Shown here piece after piece: positions 17,092 to 26,330 of a DNA stretch of 61,222 bases. This stretch comes from Magnetospirillum fulvum MGU-K5 (GTDB taxonomy: Bacteria > Pseudomonadota > Alphaproteobacteria > Rhodospirillales > Magnetospirillaceae). The notes below the pieces were generated by a model. The model saw nothing but the letters and a program-made list of their open reading frames with translations, had not been told where the DNA came from and searched no databases. The DNA lies in the NCBI RefSeq assembly GCF_000442515.1, contig NZ_AQPH01000015.1:1-61222 (forward strand). Direction: 5' to 3'. The position numbers and the translations under genes are program-made. Within the stretch, counting starts at the first letter, position 1, and each line of letters starts with the position of its first letter.

Positions 17092-17789
17092 TCCGGTCCT
17101 CCGACGGTGTTGCCCTTGGGCCGCGAGCCAGCGGGCGAGGTGCCGAGAATCTGATAATGCAGAGCCTCGGCAATGTTGGTGGCATGGTCGCCAATCCGCT
17201 CGATGTTCTTGGCGATGAACAGCAGATGAGTGGCGGCTGTAATCGTTCCCGAATCCTCGGTCATCAGGGTGATCAAATCCTGCATCACCCCATTATACAT
17301 CGCATCGACTTCTTCGTCGCGGCTCCAGACGCCCAACGCCTTGGCGACGTCCTTTTCCAGATAGGCGTCCAGCACATCCTTCAGCAGGCCGCGCACCAGA
17401 TCGCCCAGCCGCACCACTCCGGCCACCGGGACAGAGACCCCGACATGGTGCAGCACCAGCGACCGCTTGGCCAGATTGGCGGCGTAATCGCCGACCCGTT
17501 CGATCTCGCCCGAGATGTTGAGGGCGCCGACGATCTGACGCAGATCGACCGCCATCGGCTGGCGCAACGCCAGCAGGCGGACGGCAAAGCTCTGCACTTC
17601 CTTGTCCAGTTCGTCGATGCGGGCATCGCCTTCGATCACCCGCTGGGCCAGGGCCTCGTCGCGGCGGGCCAAGGCGTGCAGGCTTGAAGCGAACTGAGCC
17701 TCGGCCATCCCGCCCATCCGGGCGATGATGCCAGTCAGATGGCCCAGCTCCCCGTCGTATGACTTTACCGTGTGGACCTGTTCTTCCAT
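17088..17789 (-). CDS. phoU: Phosphate signalling protein PhoU
   Basis: A 233-residue cytoplasmic protein with two three-helix PhoU repeats. Each carries the acidic metal-binding motif: ISGEIERVGDYAANLAKR in the first and IAKNIERIGDHATNIAE in the second. PhoU links the state of the Pst transporter to PhoR/PhoB, holding the regulon off when phosphate is plentiful. It lies 10 nt after pstB and overlaps phoB by 4 nt, as part of one pst-pho operon. Confidence 0.95.
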   Translation of the reverse strand: MEEQVHTVKSYDGELGHLTGIIARMGGMAEAQFASSLHALARRDEALAQRVIEGDARIDELDKEVQSFAVRLLALRQPMAVDLRQIVGALNISGEIERVGDYAANLAKRSLVLHHVGVSVPVAGVVRLGDLVRGLLKDVLDAYLEKDVAKALGVWSRDEEVDAMYNGVMQDLITLMTEDSGTITAATHLLFIAKNIERIGDHATNIAEALHYQILGTSPAGSRPKGNTVGGPE

Positions 17790-17799
17790 GCGAATCCCC

Positions 17800-18591
17800 T
17801 CAGCCGAAACGGCCGGTGATATAGCCCTGAGTCAGCGGCTGCTGCGGGTTGGTGAAGATCTGTTCGGTATCGCCGACCTCGATCAGCTTGCCCAGATGGA
17901 AGAAGGCGGTGCGCTGCGACACGCGGGCGGCCTGCTGCATCGAGTGGGTGACGATCACGATGGTGTAATTGTCGCGCAGATCGTCGATCAGTTCCTCGAC
18001 CTTGGCGGTGGCGATCGGGTCGAGCGCGGAACAGGGCTCGTCCATCAAGATCACCTCGGGCCCGACCGCGATGGCGCGGGCGATGCACAGCCGCTGTTGC
18101 TGCCCACCCGACAGGCCGGTGCCGGATTCGGTCAGCCGGTCCTTGACCTCGGCCAGCAGACCGGCCCGTTCCAGGCTGGTCATCACGATCTCGTCCAACT
18201 CGTCCTGATTGCGGGCCAGACCATGGATGCGCGGGCCATAGGCGATGTTGTCATAGATTGATTTGGGGAACGGGTTGGGCTTCTGGAACACCATGCCGAC
18301 CCGCGCCCGCAACTGGACGACGTCGAGCGAGCGGTCATAGATGTCCGAGCCATCCAGGGTCAGGCTGCCGCTGACCCGGGCACCGTCAACCATGTCGTTC
18401 ATCCGGTTGATGCAGCGCAGGAAGGTCGATTTGCCGCATCCCGACGGGCCGATCAACGCGGTGACCTCGCCCGCGCGGATCTCGAGATCGACCGACTGAA
18501 GCGCGTGCTTTTCGCCGTAATGGACGCTGAGGGAGCGGGCGGCGACCTTGGCGGTCCCCAGGGGAAGATGAACGGTAACCGGACTGTTCAT
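17800..18591 (-). CDS. pstB: Phosphate ABC transporter ATPase PstB
   Basis: A 263-residue ABC ATPase that powers the Pst phosphate importer at the inner face of the membrane. Walker A is [19 protein letters not shown], the Q-loop is [16 protein letters not shown], the signature is [16 protein letters not shown] and Walker B is [13 protein letters not shown], followed by the H-loop VTHSM. These stretches are the PstB subfamily form. The gene starts 7 nt after the pstA stop. Confidence 0.96.
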   Translation of the reverse strand: MNSPVTVHLPLGTAKVAARSLSVHYGEKHALQSVDLEIRAGEVTALIGPSGCGKSTFLRCINRMNDMVDGARVSGSLTLDGSDIYDRSLDVVQLRARVGMVFQKPNPFPKSIYDNIAYGPRIHGLARNQDELDEIVMTSLERAGLLAEVKDRLTESGTGLSGGQQQRLCIARAIAVGPEVILMDEPCSALDPIATAKVEELIDDLRDNYTIVIVTHSMQQAARVSQRTAFFHLGKLIEVGDTEQIFTNPQQPLTQGYITGRFG

Positions 18592-18598
18592 GATGGGT

Positions 18599-19912
18599 CT
18601 ACCATCTCCGTTCGAATTTCTTGCGCAGCAGGATTGCCGAGAGGTTCATCAGCGCCAGGAACAGCAGCAGCACCATGATGGCGGCCGAGGTCCGTTCGAC
18701 AAAGGCGCGTTCGGGGCTGTCGGCCCACAGATAGACCTGAACCGGCAACACGGCCGACGGGTCAAGCGGGGTGGCCGGGATATCGACGATGAAGGCGACC
18801 ATCCCGATCATCAACAACGGTGCGGTCTCGCCCAGGGCATGGGCCATGCCGAGGATCGTTCCGGTCAGGATGCCAGGCATCGACAGCGGCAGAACGTGGT
18901 CGGTGACGACCTGAAGCTTCGAGGCTCCCAGCCCGGCGGCGGCTTCGCGGATCGAGGGCGGGACCGCCTTCATCGCGGCGCGGGCGGCGATGATGATGGT
19001 GGGCAGGCAGATCAGTGCCAGCACCAGACCGCCGACCAGCGGGGCCGAGCGCGGCATCCCGAAAATGTTGAGGAACACCGCAAGGCCAAGCAGACCGAAC
19101 ACCACCGAGGGCACCGCCGCCAGATTGTTGATGTTGACCTCGATCAGATCGGTCCAGCGGTTCTTCGGCGCGAATTCCTCAAGATAGACCGAGGTGGCGA
19201 CGCCGAGCGGGAAACTGACCAGCAAGGTGATAATCAACGAATAGATCGAGCCGACTACCGCGCCCCACAGACCGGCCAGTTCGGGTTCGCGTGAGTCTCC
19301 CGAGGTCCACAGCAGGGTGTTGAAGCGGGTCTTGACCGCGCCACGGGATTCCAACTCGTCGAGCCAACGGATTTCGTTGTCGGACAGCCGGTTGCCGGCG
19401 ATTCCGGGCTGGCGCGGGATATGTCCCTTCACCGCCATGTCGATATCGTCGTCAGCCAGCAGCCATACCGAGCGGGTCTGGCCCAGCAGCGCGGGATCGG
19501 CAATCAGCATCTTGCGCAGCTCGATATCTGCGCCGCTTGAGACCATCGCGCCCAACTGACGCTGTTCGCCGCGGGTCTTCGCCTCGGGGAAGGTGCGGTA
19601 CAGCGCCTGCTTGATGATCGCCTGATAATTCGCGGCGGCCAGTGCGTCGGCGCTGGTGTCGCCCTCGATCCCCAATTGAGCGGGATCAAAGGTGACGTCA
19701 ACGCGGATGCTGGTCTGGACAAAGGCGGTGATGCCGTTGCCGACGATGGTGAACAGCAGCACGCCGAGGAAACCGAGAGCCAGCAGAACGGCACCCAATC
19801 CGACGGCGCGGAACCGGCGCTCGGCATTGTGGCGGCGCTTCAGCCGCGCGGCGACGATCTCGGCGGTGGGACGGACGGCACCAAGCCTGGCCATTTGCGT
19901 GGTCTCAGTCAT
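18599..19912 (-). CDS. pstA: Phosphate ABC transporter permease PstA
   Basis: A permease of about 437 residues. It is the long alphaproteobacterial form: an N-terminal helix, a periplasmic insertion of roughly 160 residues, then the transport core from about residue 215 ([35 protein letters not shown]). The coupling loop [31 protein letters not shown] contacts PstB. The start is ATG 19912, inside the 3' end of pstC (8-nt overlap). A further 14 in-frame codons lie upstream. Confidence 0.93.
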   Translation of the reverse strand: MTETTQMARLGAVRPTAEIVAARLKRRHNAERRFRAVGLGAVLLALGFLGVLLFTIVGNGITAFVQTSIRVDVTFDPAQLGIEGDTSADALAAANYQAIIKQALYRTFPEAKTRGEQRQLGAMVSSGADIELRKMLIADPALLGQTRSVWLLADDDIDMAVKGHIPRQPGIAGNRLSDNEIRWLDELESRGAVKTRFNTLLWTSGDSREPELAGLWGAVVGSIYSLIITLLVSFPLGVATSVYLEEFAPKNRWTDLIEVNINNLAAVPSVVFGLLGLAVFLNIFGMPRSAPLVGGLVLALICLPTIIIAARAAMKAVPPSIREAAAGLGASKLQVVTDHVLPLSMPGILTGTILGMAHALGETAPLLMIGMVAFIVDIPATPLDPSAVLPVQVYLWADSPERAFVERTSAAIMVLLLFLALMNLSAILLRKKFERRW

Positions 19913-21281
19913 ATTTTTCCCGGTACTTGTTGACGATGTGCAGGGCGACTGCATTCAACGCCAGGGTGATGGTGAACAGCGCCAGTCCCAGGGCAAAGGC
20001 GGCCAGGGTCTTCGGGCTGTCGAATTCCTGATCGCCGACCAGGAGGGTGACGATCTGGGTGGTCACGGTGGTGACGGCTTCAAGCGGGTTGGCGGTCAGG
20101 TTGGCGGCCAGACCGGCGGCCATCACCACGATCATCGTCTCGCCGATCGCGCGCGAGGCGGCCAGCAGCACGCCGCCGACGATGCCGGGCAACGCCGCCG
20201 GGATCACCACCTGCTTGATCGTTTCCGACTTGGTCGCGCCGAGGCCGTAAGCCCCTTCGCGCAGCGATTGCGGCACGGCGGAAATCACGTCGTCGGACAG
20301 CGACGAAACGAAGGGGATGATCATGATCCCCATCACCAGACCGGCAGCCAGCGCGCTTTCCGAGGCGACGGTCAGGCCGAGCGAGGTGCCGAGGTCGCGA
20401 ATGAAGGGGGCAACCGTCAACGCGGCGAAGAAGCCGTAAACGACAGTGGGGATACCCGCCAGGATTTCCAGCATCGGCTTGACCACCGAGCGGAAGCGGG
20501 GCAGGGCGTATTCGGACATGTAGATCGCCGAGAGCAGGCCGAGCGGAACCGCGACAAGCAAGGCGATTCCGGCGATCAGCATCGTTCCGGCGAACAGCGG
20601 CACCGCGCCGAACGCGCCCGAACTGCCGACCTGATCGGCGCGGATCGCCATCTGCGGGCTCCAGGCGGTGCCGAACAGGAACTCGGTGACCGGGACGAAA
20701 TGGAAGAAGCGCAGCGACTCGAACAGCAGCGACAGCACGATCCCGATCGTGGTGAAGATCGCGACGGTCGAGGCCATCACCAAGAAAATGGTGACGATCT
20801 GTTCGACCCGGTTGCGGGCGCGCAGATCGCGGTTGATCCGGGCGCGGGCCCAGGCCAGACCGGCGACGGCGAGGACCAGCGCAACGACGGCGGTGGCTCC
20901 GAACAGGGTCTGGCGCAGCGACAAATAATGCCGGGCCGCTTCGGCCACCGCATCGGACCCGGCTGTCTGGCCGTTAAGGGCGACGTTGCGGACTTCGTTA
21001 TAGACCAGCGAGAGACGCTCGTCGGACATCTCGGTCAGTTCGGGGGGCAGGGCCGAGATCACCAGGGCATGCAGCAGCGACGGCTCGAACGCCAGCCAGC
21101 CGACGACGACCAGCAAAGCGGGGATGCCACACCACAGCGCGACAAGGTACCCGTGATGATTGGGCAGCGAATGCAGCAGTCGGGGATTTCCCTCGACGAC
21201 GGCAAGAGCCCGGCGGCGTCCCGTGCTGAAGCCGATGCCGGTCAGGGCGAGAAGCACAATGGTCAAAATGAGAAGCTGCAT
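19905..21281 (-). CDS. pstC: Phosphate ABC transporter permease PstC
   Basis: A 458-residue permease, longer than the enteric protein. About 145 N-terminal residues hold extra helices and a periplasmic loop before the typical core, which starts near RVEQIVTIFLVMASTVAIFTTIGIVLSLLFES. Core features include LSAIYMSEYA, EILAGIPTVVYGFFAAL and the coupling loop LREGAYGLGATKSETIKQVVIPAALPGIVGG. It is separated from pstS by 115 bp with two hairpins and overlaps pstA by 8 nt. Confidence 0.94.
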   Translation of the reverse strand: MQLLILTIVLLALTGIGFSTGRRRALAVVEGNPRLLHSLPNHHGYLVALWCGIPALLVVVGWLAFEPSLLHALVISALPPELTEMSDERLSLVYNEVRNVALNGQTAGSDAVAEAARHYLSLRQTLFGATAVVALVLAVAGLAWARARINRDLRARNRVEQIVTIFLVMASTVAIFTTIGIVLSLLFESLRFFHFVPVTEFLFGTAWSPQMAIRADQVGSSGAFGAVPLFAGTMLIAGIALLVAVPLGLLSAIYMSEYALPRFRSVVKPMLEILAGIPTVVYGFFAALTVAPFIRDLGTSLGLTVASESALAAGLVMGIMIIPFVSSLSDDVISAVPQSLREGAYGLGATKSETIKQVVIPAALPGIVGGVLLAASRAIGETMIVVMAAGLAANLTANPLEAVTTVTTQIVTLLVGDQEFDSPKTLAAFALGLALFTITLALNAVALHIVNKYREKYD

Positions 21282-21314
21282 GGGGATCGTCTGACTGGTG
21301 AACGGGGTGCGGCA

Positions 21315-21348
21315 TTTTGCCGGGCGGGACTGTAGCAGACCGGCAAAA
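21315..21348 (-). repeat. 9-bp inverted repeat before pstC
   Basis: TTTTGCCGG (21315-21323) and CCGGCAAAA (21340-21348) are perfect complements around a 16-nt loop, placed between the attenuator hairpin and the pstC start. In the mRNA it could tune pstC initiation or 3' processing. Confidence 0.45.
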
Positions 21349-21349
21349 G

Positions 21350-21386
21350 AAAGATAGCAGCCGCCCTGGGGGACCCAGGACGGCTG
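21350..21386 (-). terminator. Attenuator-type terminator between pstS and pstC
   Basis: A stem of about 12 bp with one mismatch-type pair (21358-21386), made of CAGCCGTCCTGG and its complement. On the minus strand it is followed by TATCTTTCTTTT. It lies 11 nt past the pstS stop. It probably terminates most transcripts so that pstS is made in excess over pstCAB. Confidence 0.7.
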
Positions 21387-21396
21387 CCGGACGATC

Positions 21397-22431
21397 TTAC
21401 TTCTTCAGGGTTTCGAGCGCGGTGGCCTTGGCGGCCCATTCCTTGCGCTCGCCGTCGGCCAGCGGGATCAGGCCCTTGTCGGCGAGATAGCCGGTCTTGC
21501 CCCAGGACTTTTCCGAGCTGTATTCGGCCAGGAATTCTTTGATGCCGGGGATCTGACCGACATGGGCCTTCTTGACGTAGATGAACAGCGGACGCGACAC
21601 CGGATACTTGGCCGAGGCGATGTCGTCGAAGCTGGGGGCGACGCCGTCAACCTTCGAACCCTGAATCTTGTCTTCGTTCTGCTCGAGGAAGCTGTAGCCG
21701 AAGATGCCGAAGGCGTTCGGGTTGGCGTCGAGCTTCTGGACGATCAGATTGTCGTTCTCGCCGGCTTCGATATAGGCGCCGTCTTCGCGGATCGAGGAGA
21801 AGGCCTTCTTGAACGCCTTTTCGTCGGTCTTCTTCAGTTCCTTCAATTCGGGGAAGGATTCGGCGGCGTGTTCGAACACCAGTTCGATGAAGGCATCGCG
21901 GGTGCCGGAGGTCGGCGGCGGGCCGAGAACTTCGATCTTCTGCGCGGGCAGCTTGGGATCGATCTGGTTCCAGGTCACATAGGGATTTTCGACCAGCTTG
22001 CCGTTGACCGGAACTTCCTTGGCCAGGGCCAGGAACAGCTGCTGACGGGTGACGTCGATATGGTGGGCACGCTTGGCGGCCGCCAGCACGATGCCGTCAT
22101 AGCCGATCTTGACTTCGACGATATCGGACACGCCGTTCTTGGCGCAGGTCTCGATTTCCGAGGCCTTGATCGCGCGGGACGCGTCGCTGATATCGGGATG
22201 GTCGGGGCCGACACCGGCGCAGAACAGCTTGAAGCCGCCGCCGGTTCCGGTGCTCTCGACCACCGGGGTCTTGAACTTGCCGGTTTTGCCGAACTGTTCG
22301 GCCACCGCAGTGGTGAAGGGATACACGGTCGACGAGCCGACGACGCGAATCTGATCGCGGGCGTGGGCGGTGCCGGCGACGGCGATCGAGGCAACCGCAA
22401 TGGCGGCCACGGCCATGGTCTTCCTCAACAT
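21397..22431 (-). CDS. pstS: Phosphate-binding protein PstS
   Basis: A 344-residue periplasmic phosphate-binding protein. The signal peptide ends GTAHA, and the mature protein begins RDQIRVVGSSTVYPFTTAVAEQF, the phosphate-binding SSTV loop. Further ligand motifs include VESTGTGGGFKLFC and GPPPTSGTRDAFIELVFE. ATG 22431 has GGAGG close upstream; 20 further in-frame residues are not leader-like. A Pho box lies 83-110 bp upstream, and a terminator-like hairpin separates it from pstC. Confidence 0.95.
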   Translation of the reverse strand: MLRKTMAVAAIAVASIAVAGTAHARDQIRVVGSSTVYPFTTAVAEQFGKTGKFKTPVVESTGTGGGFKLFCAGVGPDHPDISDASRAIKASEIETCAKNGVSDIVEVKIGYDGIVLAAAKRAHHIDVTRQQLFLALAKEVPVNGKLVENPYVTWNQIDPKLPAQKIEVLGPPPTSGTRDAFIELVFEHAAESFPELKELKKTDEKAFKKAFSSIREDGAYIEAGENDNLIVQKLDANPNAFGIFGYSFLEQNEDKIQGSKVDGVAPSFDDIASAKYPVSRPLFIYVKKAHVGQIPGIKEFLAEYSSEKSWGKTGYLADKGLIPLADGERKEWAAKATALETLKK

Positions 22432-22512
22432 GAGACCTCCGATGGAGCGAAAAAGACGGTGCCGGGGACACTTCCTCGGCGTCGCCACCATATCGATGGG
22501 GGGTTACGTCTC

Positions 22513-22542
22513 TTTGACAGAAATGTGAAGGTTCCGTGACGC
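22513..22542 (-). promoter_or_regulatory. Pho box of pstS
   Basis: Read on the minus strand, GTCAC, TTCAC and GTCAA occur at exactly 11-nt steps (22541 down to 22514), matching the repeated CTGTCAC-type half-sites bound by PhoB in alphaproteobacteria. It lies about 83 bp upstream of the pstS start. Confidence 0.7.
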
Positions 22543-22669
22543 CTGCCGCTCCGGGCGGGTGAATCCGCCAAAGCTTCTCGAACCAGACCGGCTGGGGTAT
22601 GGTACCTCTCCCCTGGTCCGGGCGAATCGGTCGCCGACGGATGTCGGGAATACAGTTTAAGGCCAAGAC

Positions 22670-23611
22670 ATGAATATCGAGCCCGGTCAGCAGATGGCCT
22701 CTTCCCTCGCCGATGACGAGGCCAGCCGCGCCGACCGCCCCCCGGCCGGATGGCGGCTGTGGTGGCTGGCGATCCGCCCCCGTACCCTGACGATGGCGGT
22801 TGCCCCGGTTCTGGCCGGAACGGCGCTGGGCTGGGCCGAGTCCGGCCATTTCGATCCGCGTCCGTTTCTCGCCGCGCTGGGCGGTGCGTTGCTGATCCAG
22901 GCCGGCACCAATCTGCATAACGACGTCGCCGACGCGCTGAAAGGCGGCGACCAGCCGATGCGCCAGGGGCCGCCCCGCGTCACCGCGCTGGGCTGGGCCA
23001 CGCCCGAGCGGGTGCGGGCCGGGGCTCTGGTCTGTTTTGGTCTGGCCTGTCTGTTCGGCCTTTATCTGATCGCGTTGGGCGGGCTGCCGATCCTGGCGCT
23101 GGGGCTGGCCTCGCTGGCGGGCGGCTGGTGCTATTCCGGCGGGCCGCGCCCGATTGCCTATAGTCCGTATGGCGAATTGTTCGTGATCGCCTTCTTCGGC
23201 CTGGGCGCGGTGGGGGGCAGCTATTATCTCCAGACCCACACGCTCGACCTGTCCGCGCTGATCGTCGGACTGGCGGTCGGGTCAGTGGCGGCGGCGGTGC
23301 TGATGGCCAACAATTACCGCGACATCGAGGCCGATCGTTTGATCGGACGGCGGACCCTGGCGATCCGTGCCGGGGTGCGGACCAGTCAGGCGCTGTATGC
23401 CGTGATGGTGCTGGCGCCGTTTATTCTTCTGGTCGGTCCGACCGGCCCGGCGGGGGGATGGCTGGTGTTGGGGGCGTTGCCGATGGCGGTCGGGCTGATC
23501 CGCCGTTTCGCCACCGAGGAGCGGGGACCGGCCTTTAACATCATTCTCGGCACCACCGCCCGGCTGCAATTGCTGATTTCGGGATTGCTGACGTTCGGGC
23601 TGATTTTCTAG
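22670..23611 (+). CDS. menA: 1,4-dihydroxy-2-naphthoate polyprenyltransferase MenA
   Basis: A 313-residue UbiA-superfamily enzyme with about nine membrane helices. It prenylates 1,4-dihydroxy-2-naphthoate in menaquinone synthesis. The two Mg-diphosphate motifs are NLHNDVADALKGGD (about residue 83) and NNYRDIEADRLIGRRTLA (about 206), both in the MenA rather than UbiA form. The WWLAIRPRTLTMAVAPVLAGTALG start is also MenA-like. Menaquinone in an alphaproteobacterium points to Rhodospirillales that respire anaerobically. No other men genes are nearby. It is followed after 15 nt by a metallo-beta-lactamase gene. Confidence 0.88.
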   Translation: MNIEPGQQMASSLADDEASRADRPPAGWRLWWLAIRPRTLTMAVAPVLAGTALGWAESGHFDPRPFLAALGGALLIQAGTNLHNDVADALKGGDQPMRQGPPRVTALGWATPERVRAGALVCFGLACLFGLYLIALGGLPILALGLASLAGGWCYSGGPRPIAYSPYGELFVIAFFGLGAVGGSYYLQTHTLDLSALIVGLAVGSVAAAVLMANNYRDIEADRLIGRRTLAIRAGVRTSQALYAVMVLAPFILLVGPTGPAGGWLVLGALPMAVGLIRRFATEERGPAFNIILGTTARLQLLISGLLTFGLIF

Positions 23612-23626
23612 AAAGAGGCACGCCCG

Positions 23627-24655
23627 TTGAAATCTCCGGTTCTGGATTACCCGTTCAGCCAGCCGCCCGAACCGGGGCGGCTGACTGAGGTTGCGCCCGG
23701 TATTTCCTGGCTGCGGATGCCGCTCCCCTTTGCGCTCGATCACATCAATCTGTGGGTGCTCGACGACGGGGCCGACGCAATGGTTCTGGTCGATTGCGGG
23801 GTGTCCGACGACCTGACTCGCTCGCTGTGGCGCGATCTGCTTGACGGGCCGCTGGCCGGACGGCGGGCGACCCGGCTGATTGCCACCCATTTCCACCCCG
23901 ATCATATCGGTCTGGCGGGCTGGCTGGCCGAACGGCTGAAGGTCGGGCTGACCGCGACACGGACCGAATGGCTGTTCGGGCGGATGCTGTGGTTGGAGAC
24001 CGATCCCGATTACGCGGTCAATCAGGGCGATTTCTACCGCCGCCTCGGTCTTGATCCGGCGCTGTGCGACGATATCGAACGGCACGGCAATACCTTCCGC
24101 ACCCGGATTGATGCGGTGCCGCCCCGGTTTACGGCGGTGGGCGAGGGCGATGTCCTGACCATCGGCGGGCAGGACTGGCAGGCGATCGTCGGCGGCGGCC
24201 ATTCGCCCGAGCATCTGTGCCTGTATTGCGCCAAGGCCGGAGTGCTGATTTCGGGCGATCAAGTGTTGCCCCGGATCAGCCCGATCGTCGGAGTCTGGCC
24301 GCAACAGCCCGACGAGGACCCGCTGGCGGCGTTTCTCGACTCGTTGACCCGGCTGCGCGCCCTGCCCGAGGAGACTCTGGTATTGCCGTCACACGGGCTG
24401 CCATTCCGGGGGCTGCACGCCCGCATCGACGTATTGGCGGCCCACCATGCCGAGCGGCTGGAGCGGACCCGCGATAGCGTTGCCGTTCCGGCGACGGTGG
24501 CCGAAGTGATGAAAGTTCTGTTCACCCGGCCGATGGATGCCAACCAGACCGTGTTCGCCGCCGGAGAGACGATGGCCCATCTGGCTCATCTCGCGCACCA
24601 GGGCGAGATCGTCCGCGAAACCGGCCCGAACGGGGTGTGGACTTACCGCGTCTGA
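23627..24655 (+). CDS. MBL-fold metallohydrolase with winged-helix C-terminus
   Basis: A 342-residue metallo-beta-lactamase-fold hydrolase. Metal-binding motifs are THFHPDHIG (about residue 88), GGHSPEHLCLY (about 190), SGDQVL and a late PSHGLPF. The C-terminal 60 residues form a BLACT winged-helix-like segment (VAEVMKVLFTRPMDANQTVFAAGETMAHLAHL). The start is TTG 23627, with AAAGAGG upstream and no closer ATG. Family members include glyoxalase II-like and LACTB2-like hydrolases; the substrate is unknown. It probably shares a transcript with menA. Confidence 0.85.
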   Translation: MKSPVLDYPFSQPPEPGRLTEVAPGISWLRMPLPFALDHINLWVLDDGADAMVLVDCGVSDDLTRSLWRDLLDGPLAGRRATRLIATHFHPDHIGLAGWLAERLKVGLTATRTEWLFGRMLWLETDPDYAVNQGDFYRRLGLDPALCDDIERHGNTFRTRIDAVPPRFTAVGEGDVLTIGGQDWQAIVGGGHSPEHLCLYCAKAGVLISGDQVLPRISPIVGVWPQQPDEDPLAAFLDSLTRLRALPEETLVLPSHGLPFRGLHARIDVLAAHHAERLERTRDSVAVPATVAEVMKVLFTRPMDANQTVFAAGETMAHLAHLAHQGEIVRETGPNGVWTYRV

Positions 24656-25386
24656 TCGATCGCGTCGGCGGCCAGGGCCAGGACGATTTCGGCCAATTGG
24701 ACCGGGTCGCTCGGCGGGGCGGCCAGCACCACCCGGCCGCCGCTGCTCGGTTCCGGGCCGAACAGGCCGGGCAGGTCGGTCCGGAGGTGGCCACCCTGTG
24801 ACAGCAGCAGCGGCACCGCGACGGCGGGGCGGTCGCCCACCCGCTGAGGCCAGTCGACGGCGAACGGTTCCTGTTCGAGAAACAACGCAATGACCTCGGC
24901 AAAGCGGTCGTGCGCCTCGATCCGTTCAGCGATCGCCTGGGCGGTTCCCGCAGCACCTTCGGGCCGCGTCGCGCCGTGGCCGATCAGCAGCAGAACCGAG
25001 GCGGCGGGGTCGAGCCCGGCGGCGCTGGCGGTTTGCTCCGCCAGCCGTTCCACCAAAGTGGCAAAGCCGGGATGGGCTCCGACCGGGGGCGTCAGCAGGA
25101 TACGGCCGGTCGGACCCAGGGTCTGCGGCCCGTCCAATCCGGCCTGCTCCGCCAGCCGGGTTTCGGCGAACGCACCGCCGCCGGTCAGCACCGGCACGAT
25201 GACCGTCAAAGGCGCGGGGGCGGGTGGCCCCAGGCGCGGGTCTTGTTTGAGGAATCGGGCCTCGACCGAGGCGAACAGATCGCGGCGGCGGATTGTCTCG
25301 GCCAACGCCAGCAAGGGGGCTCCGGCCTCGGGGTGACGGGCCGAGCCATGACCGACCAGTACCAGAGCGGGCCGGTCGGCCTTCAT
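24643..25386 (-). CDS. Sirohydrochlorin chelatase-like protein with two CbiX domains
   Basis: A 247-residue cytoplasmic protein with two CbiX halves: the first opens LVLVGHGSARHPEAG (residue 8) and the second LLLIGHGATRPEG (about 130). Each holds the conserved His of class II chelatases, which insert Co2+ or Fe2+ into sirohydrochlorin for cobalamin or siroheme. The long two-domain form resembles CbiX/SirB types. Its ATG (25386) overlaps the stop of the cobA gene (ATGA), so the methylase and chelatase act in one pathway. The 3' end overlaps the convergent MBL gene by 13 nt. Confidence 0.82.
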   Translation of the reverse strand: MKADRPALVLVGHGSARHPEAGAPLLALAETIRRRDLFASVEARFLKQDPRLGPPAPAPLTVIVPVLTGGGAFAETRLAEQAGLDGPQTLGPTGRILLTPPVGAHPGFATLVERLAEQTASAAGLDPAASVLLLIGHGATRPEGAAGTAQAIAERIEAHDRFAEVIALFLEQEPFAVDWPQRVGDRPAVAVPLLLSQGGHLRTDLPGLFGPEPSSGGRVVLAAPPSDPVQLAEIVLALAADAIDQTR

Positions 25387-26174
25387 GGCGTGGCGGGGCT
25401 GATCTTGGCGTCGAACCAGTCCAGTTCGTCGGACAGCGAGACCACCTTGCCGATGACGATCAGCGTCGGCGGATGCAGTTCGGCGGCGTGGGCGCGGTCG
25501 TACAGCGTCTCCAGCGTCGCGATCACCCGGCGCTGACGCGGCGTGGTGCCGTTCTCGATCGCGGCGGCGGGGGTGTCGGGCGAAAGGCCGGCGGCGATCA
25601 ACTCGGCCGACGTCTCTTTCAGCGATTGCAGCCCCATATAGATCACCAGCGTGGTGTCGGGATCGCCCAACTTGTCCCAATGAAGGTCGAGCGGCTTGCC
25701 GTCCCGCAGATGGCCGGTGACAAAGCGGGTTCCGGTGGCCAGTCCGCGATGGGTCAGCGGAATCCCGGCATAGGTCGAGACCCCGGCGGCGGCGCTGATC
25801 CCCGGTACCACTTCGAAGGTGATGCCGTTGCGGGCGAGGAACAAAGCCTCTTCACTGCCGCGACCGAACACGAAGGGGTCGCCGCCCTTCAACCGCACCA
25901 CGTCGCGGCCCGAGCGGGCCAGCCGCAGCAACAGATCGTTGGTCTCGCTTTGGGTCAGATAATGGCGGCCGCATTCCTTCCCCGCGAAGACCTGTTCGGC
26001 CTCGGGCGGGATCAGGGCCAGAATCTCGGCGCTGACCAGCCGGTCATAGACCACCAGCCGGGCGGAGCCGATCAGCCGCGCCGCCTTGACGGTCAGAAGA
26101 TCGGGATCGCCGGGACCGGCTCCCACCAGGGTAACCTTGCCGGGCTGTGTGACCGGATCGTTCGCCGTTGTCAT
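25383..26174 (-). CDS. cobA: Uroporphyrinogen-III C-methyltransferase
   Basis: A 263-residue SUMT that methylates uroporphyrinogen III at C2 and C7 to give precorrin-2. Typical motifs are VTLVGAGPGDPDLLTVKAARLI at the start, VVYDRLVS, RLKGGDPFVFGRGSEEA, VVPGISAAAGVSTYAGIPLTHRG, and a late PTLIVIGKVV. It is a single-domain enzyme without the CysG dehydrogenase part, and no precorrin-2 dehydrogenase is adjacent. It is co-translated with the CbiX protein, so the product could feed siroheme, cobalamin or heme d1 (where it would be called nirE). Confidence 0.92.
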   Translation of the reverse strand: MTTANDPVTQPGKVTLVGAGPGDPDLLTVKAARLIGSARLVVYDRLVSAEILALIPPEAEQVFAGKECGRHYLTQSETNDLLLRLARSGRDVVRLKGGDPFVFGRGSEEALFLARNGITFEVVPGISAAAGVSTYAGIPLTHRGLATGTRFVTGHLRDGKPLDLHWDKLGDPDTTLVIYMGLQSLKETSAELIAAGLSPDTPAAAIENGTTPRQRRVIATLETLYDRAHAAELHPPTLIVIGKVVSLSDELDWFDAKISPATP

Positions 26175-26330
26175 GAAACCTCACGCTTTGGCCCCGGACG
26201 GGGCGCGAGCGGCACTCCTAGCACAGGCCGGGGCGGGAGAGCCACCGAAACGCCACGGAAGGGATTGCGGCGGGGCCTGGGTTCGAGTGAGGATGCCCGG
26301 CTTGGAGCAACCGGGGGGATTGGCGCGAAG

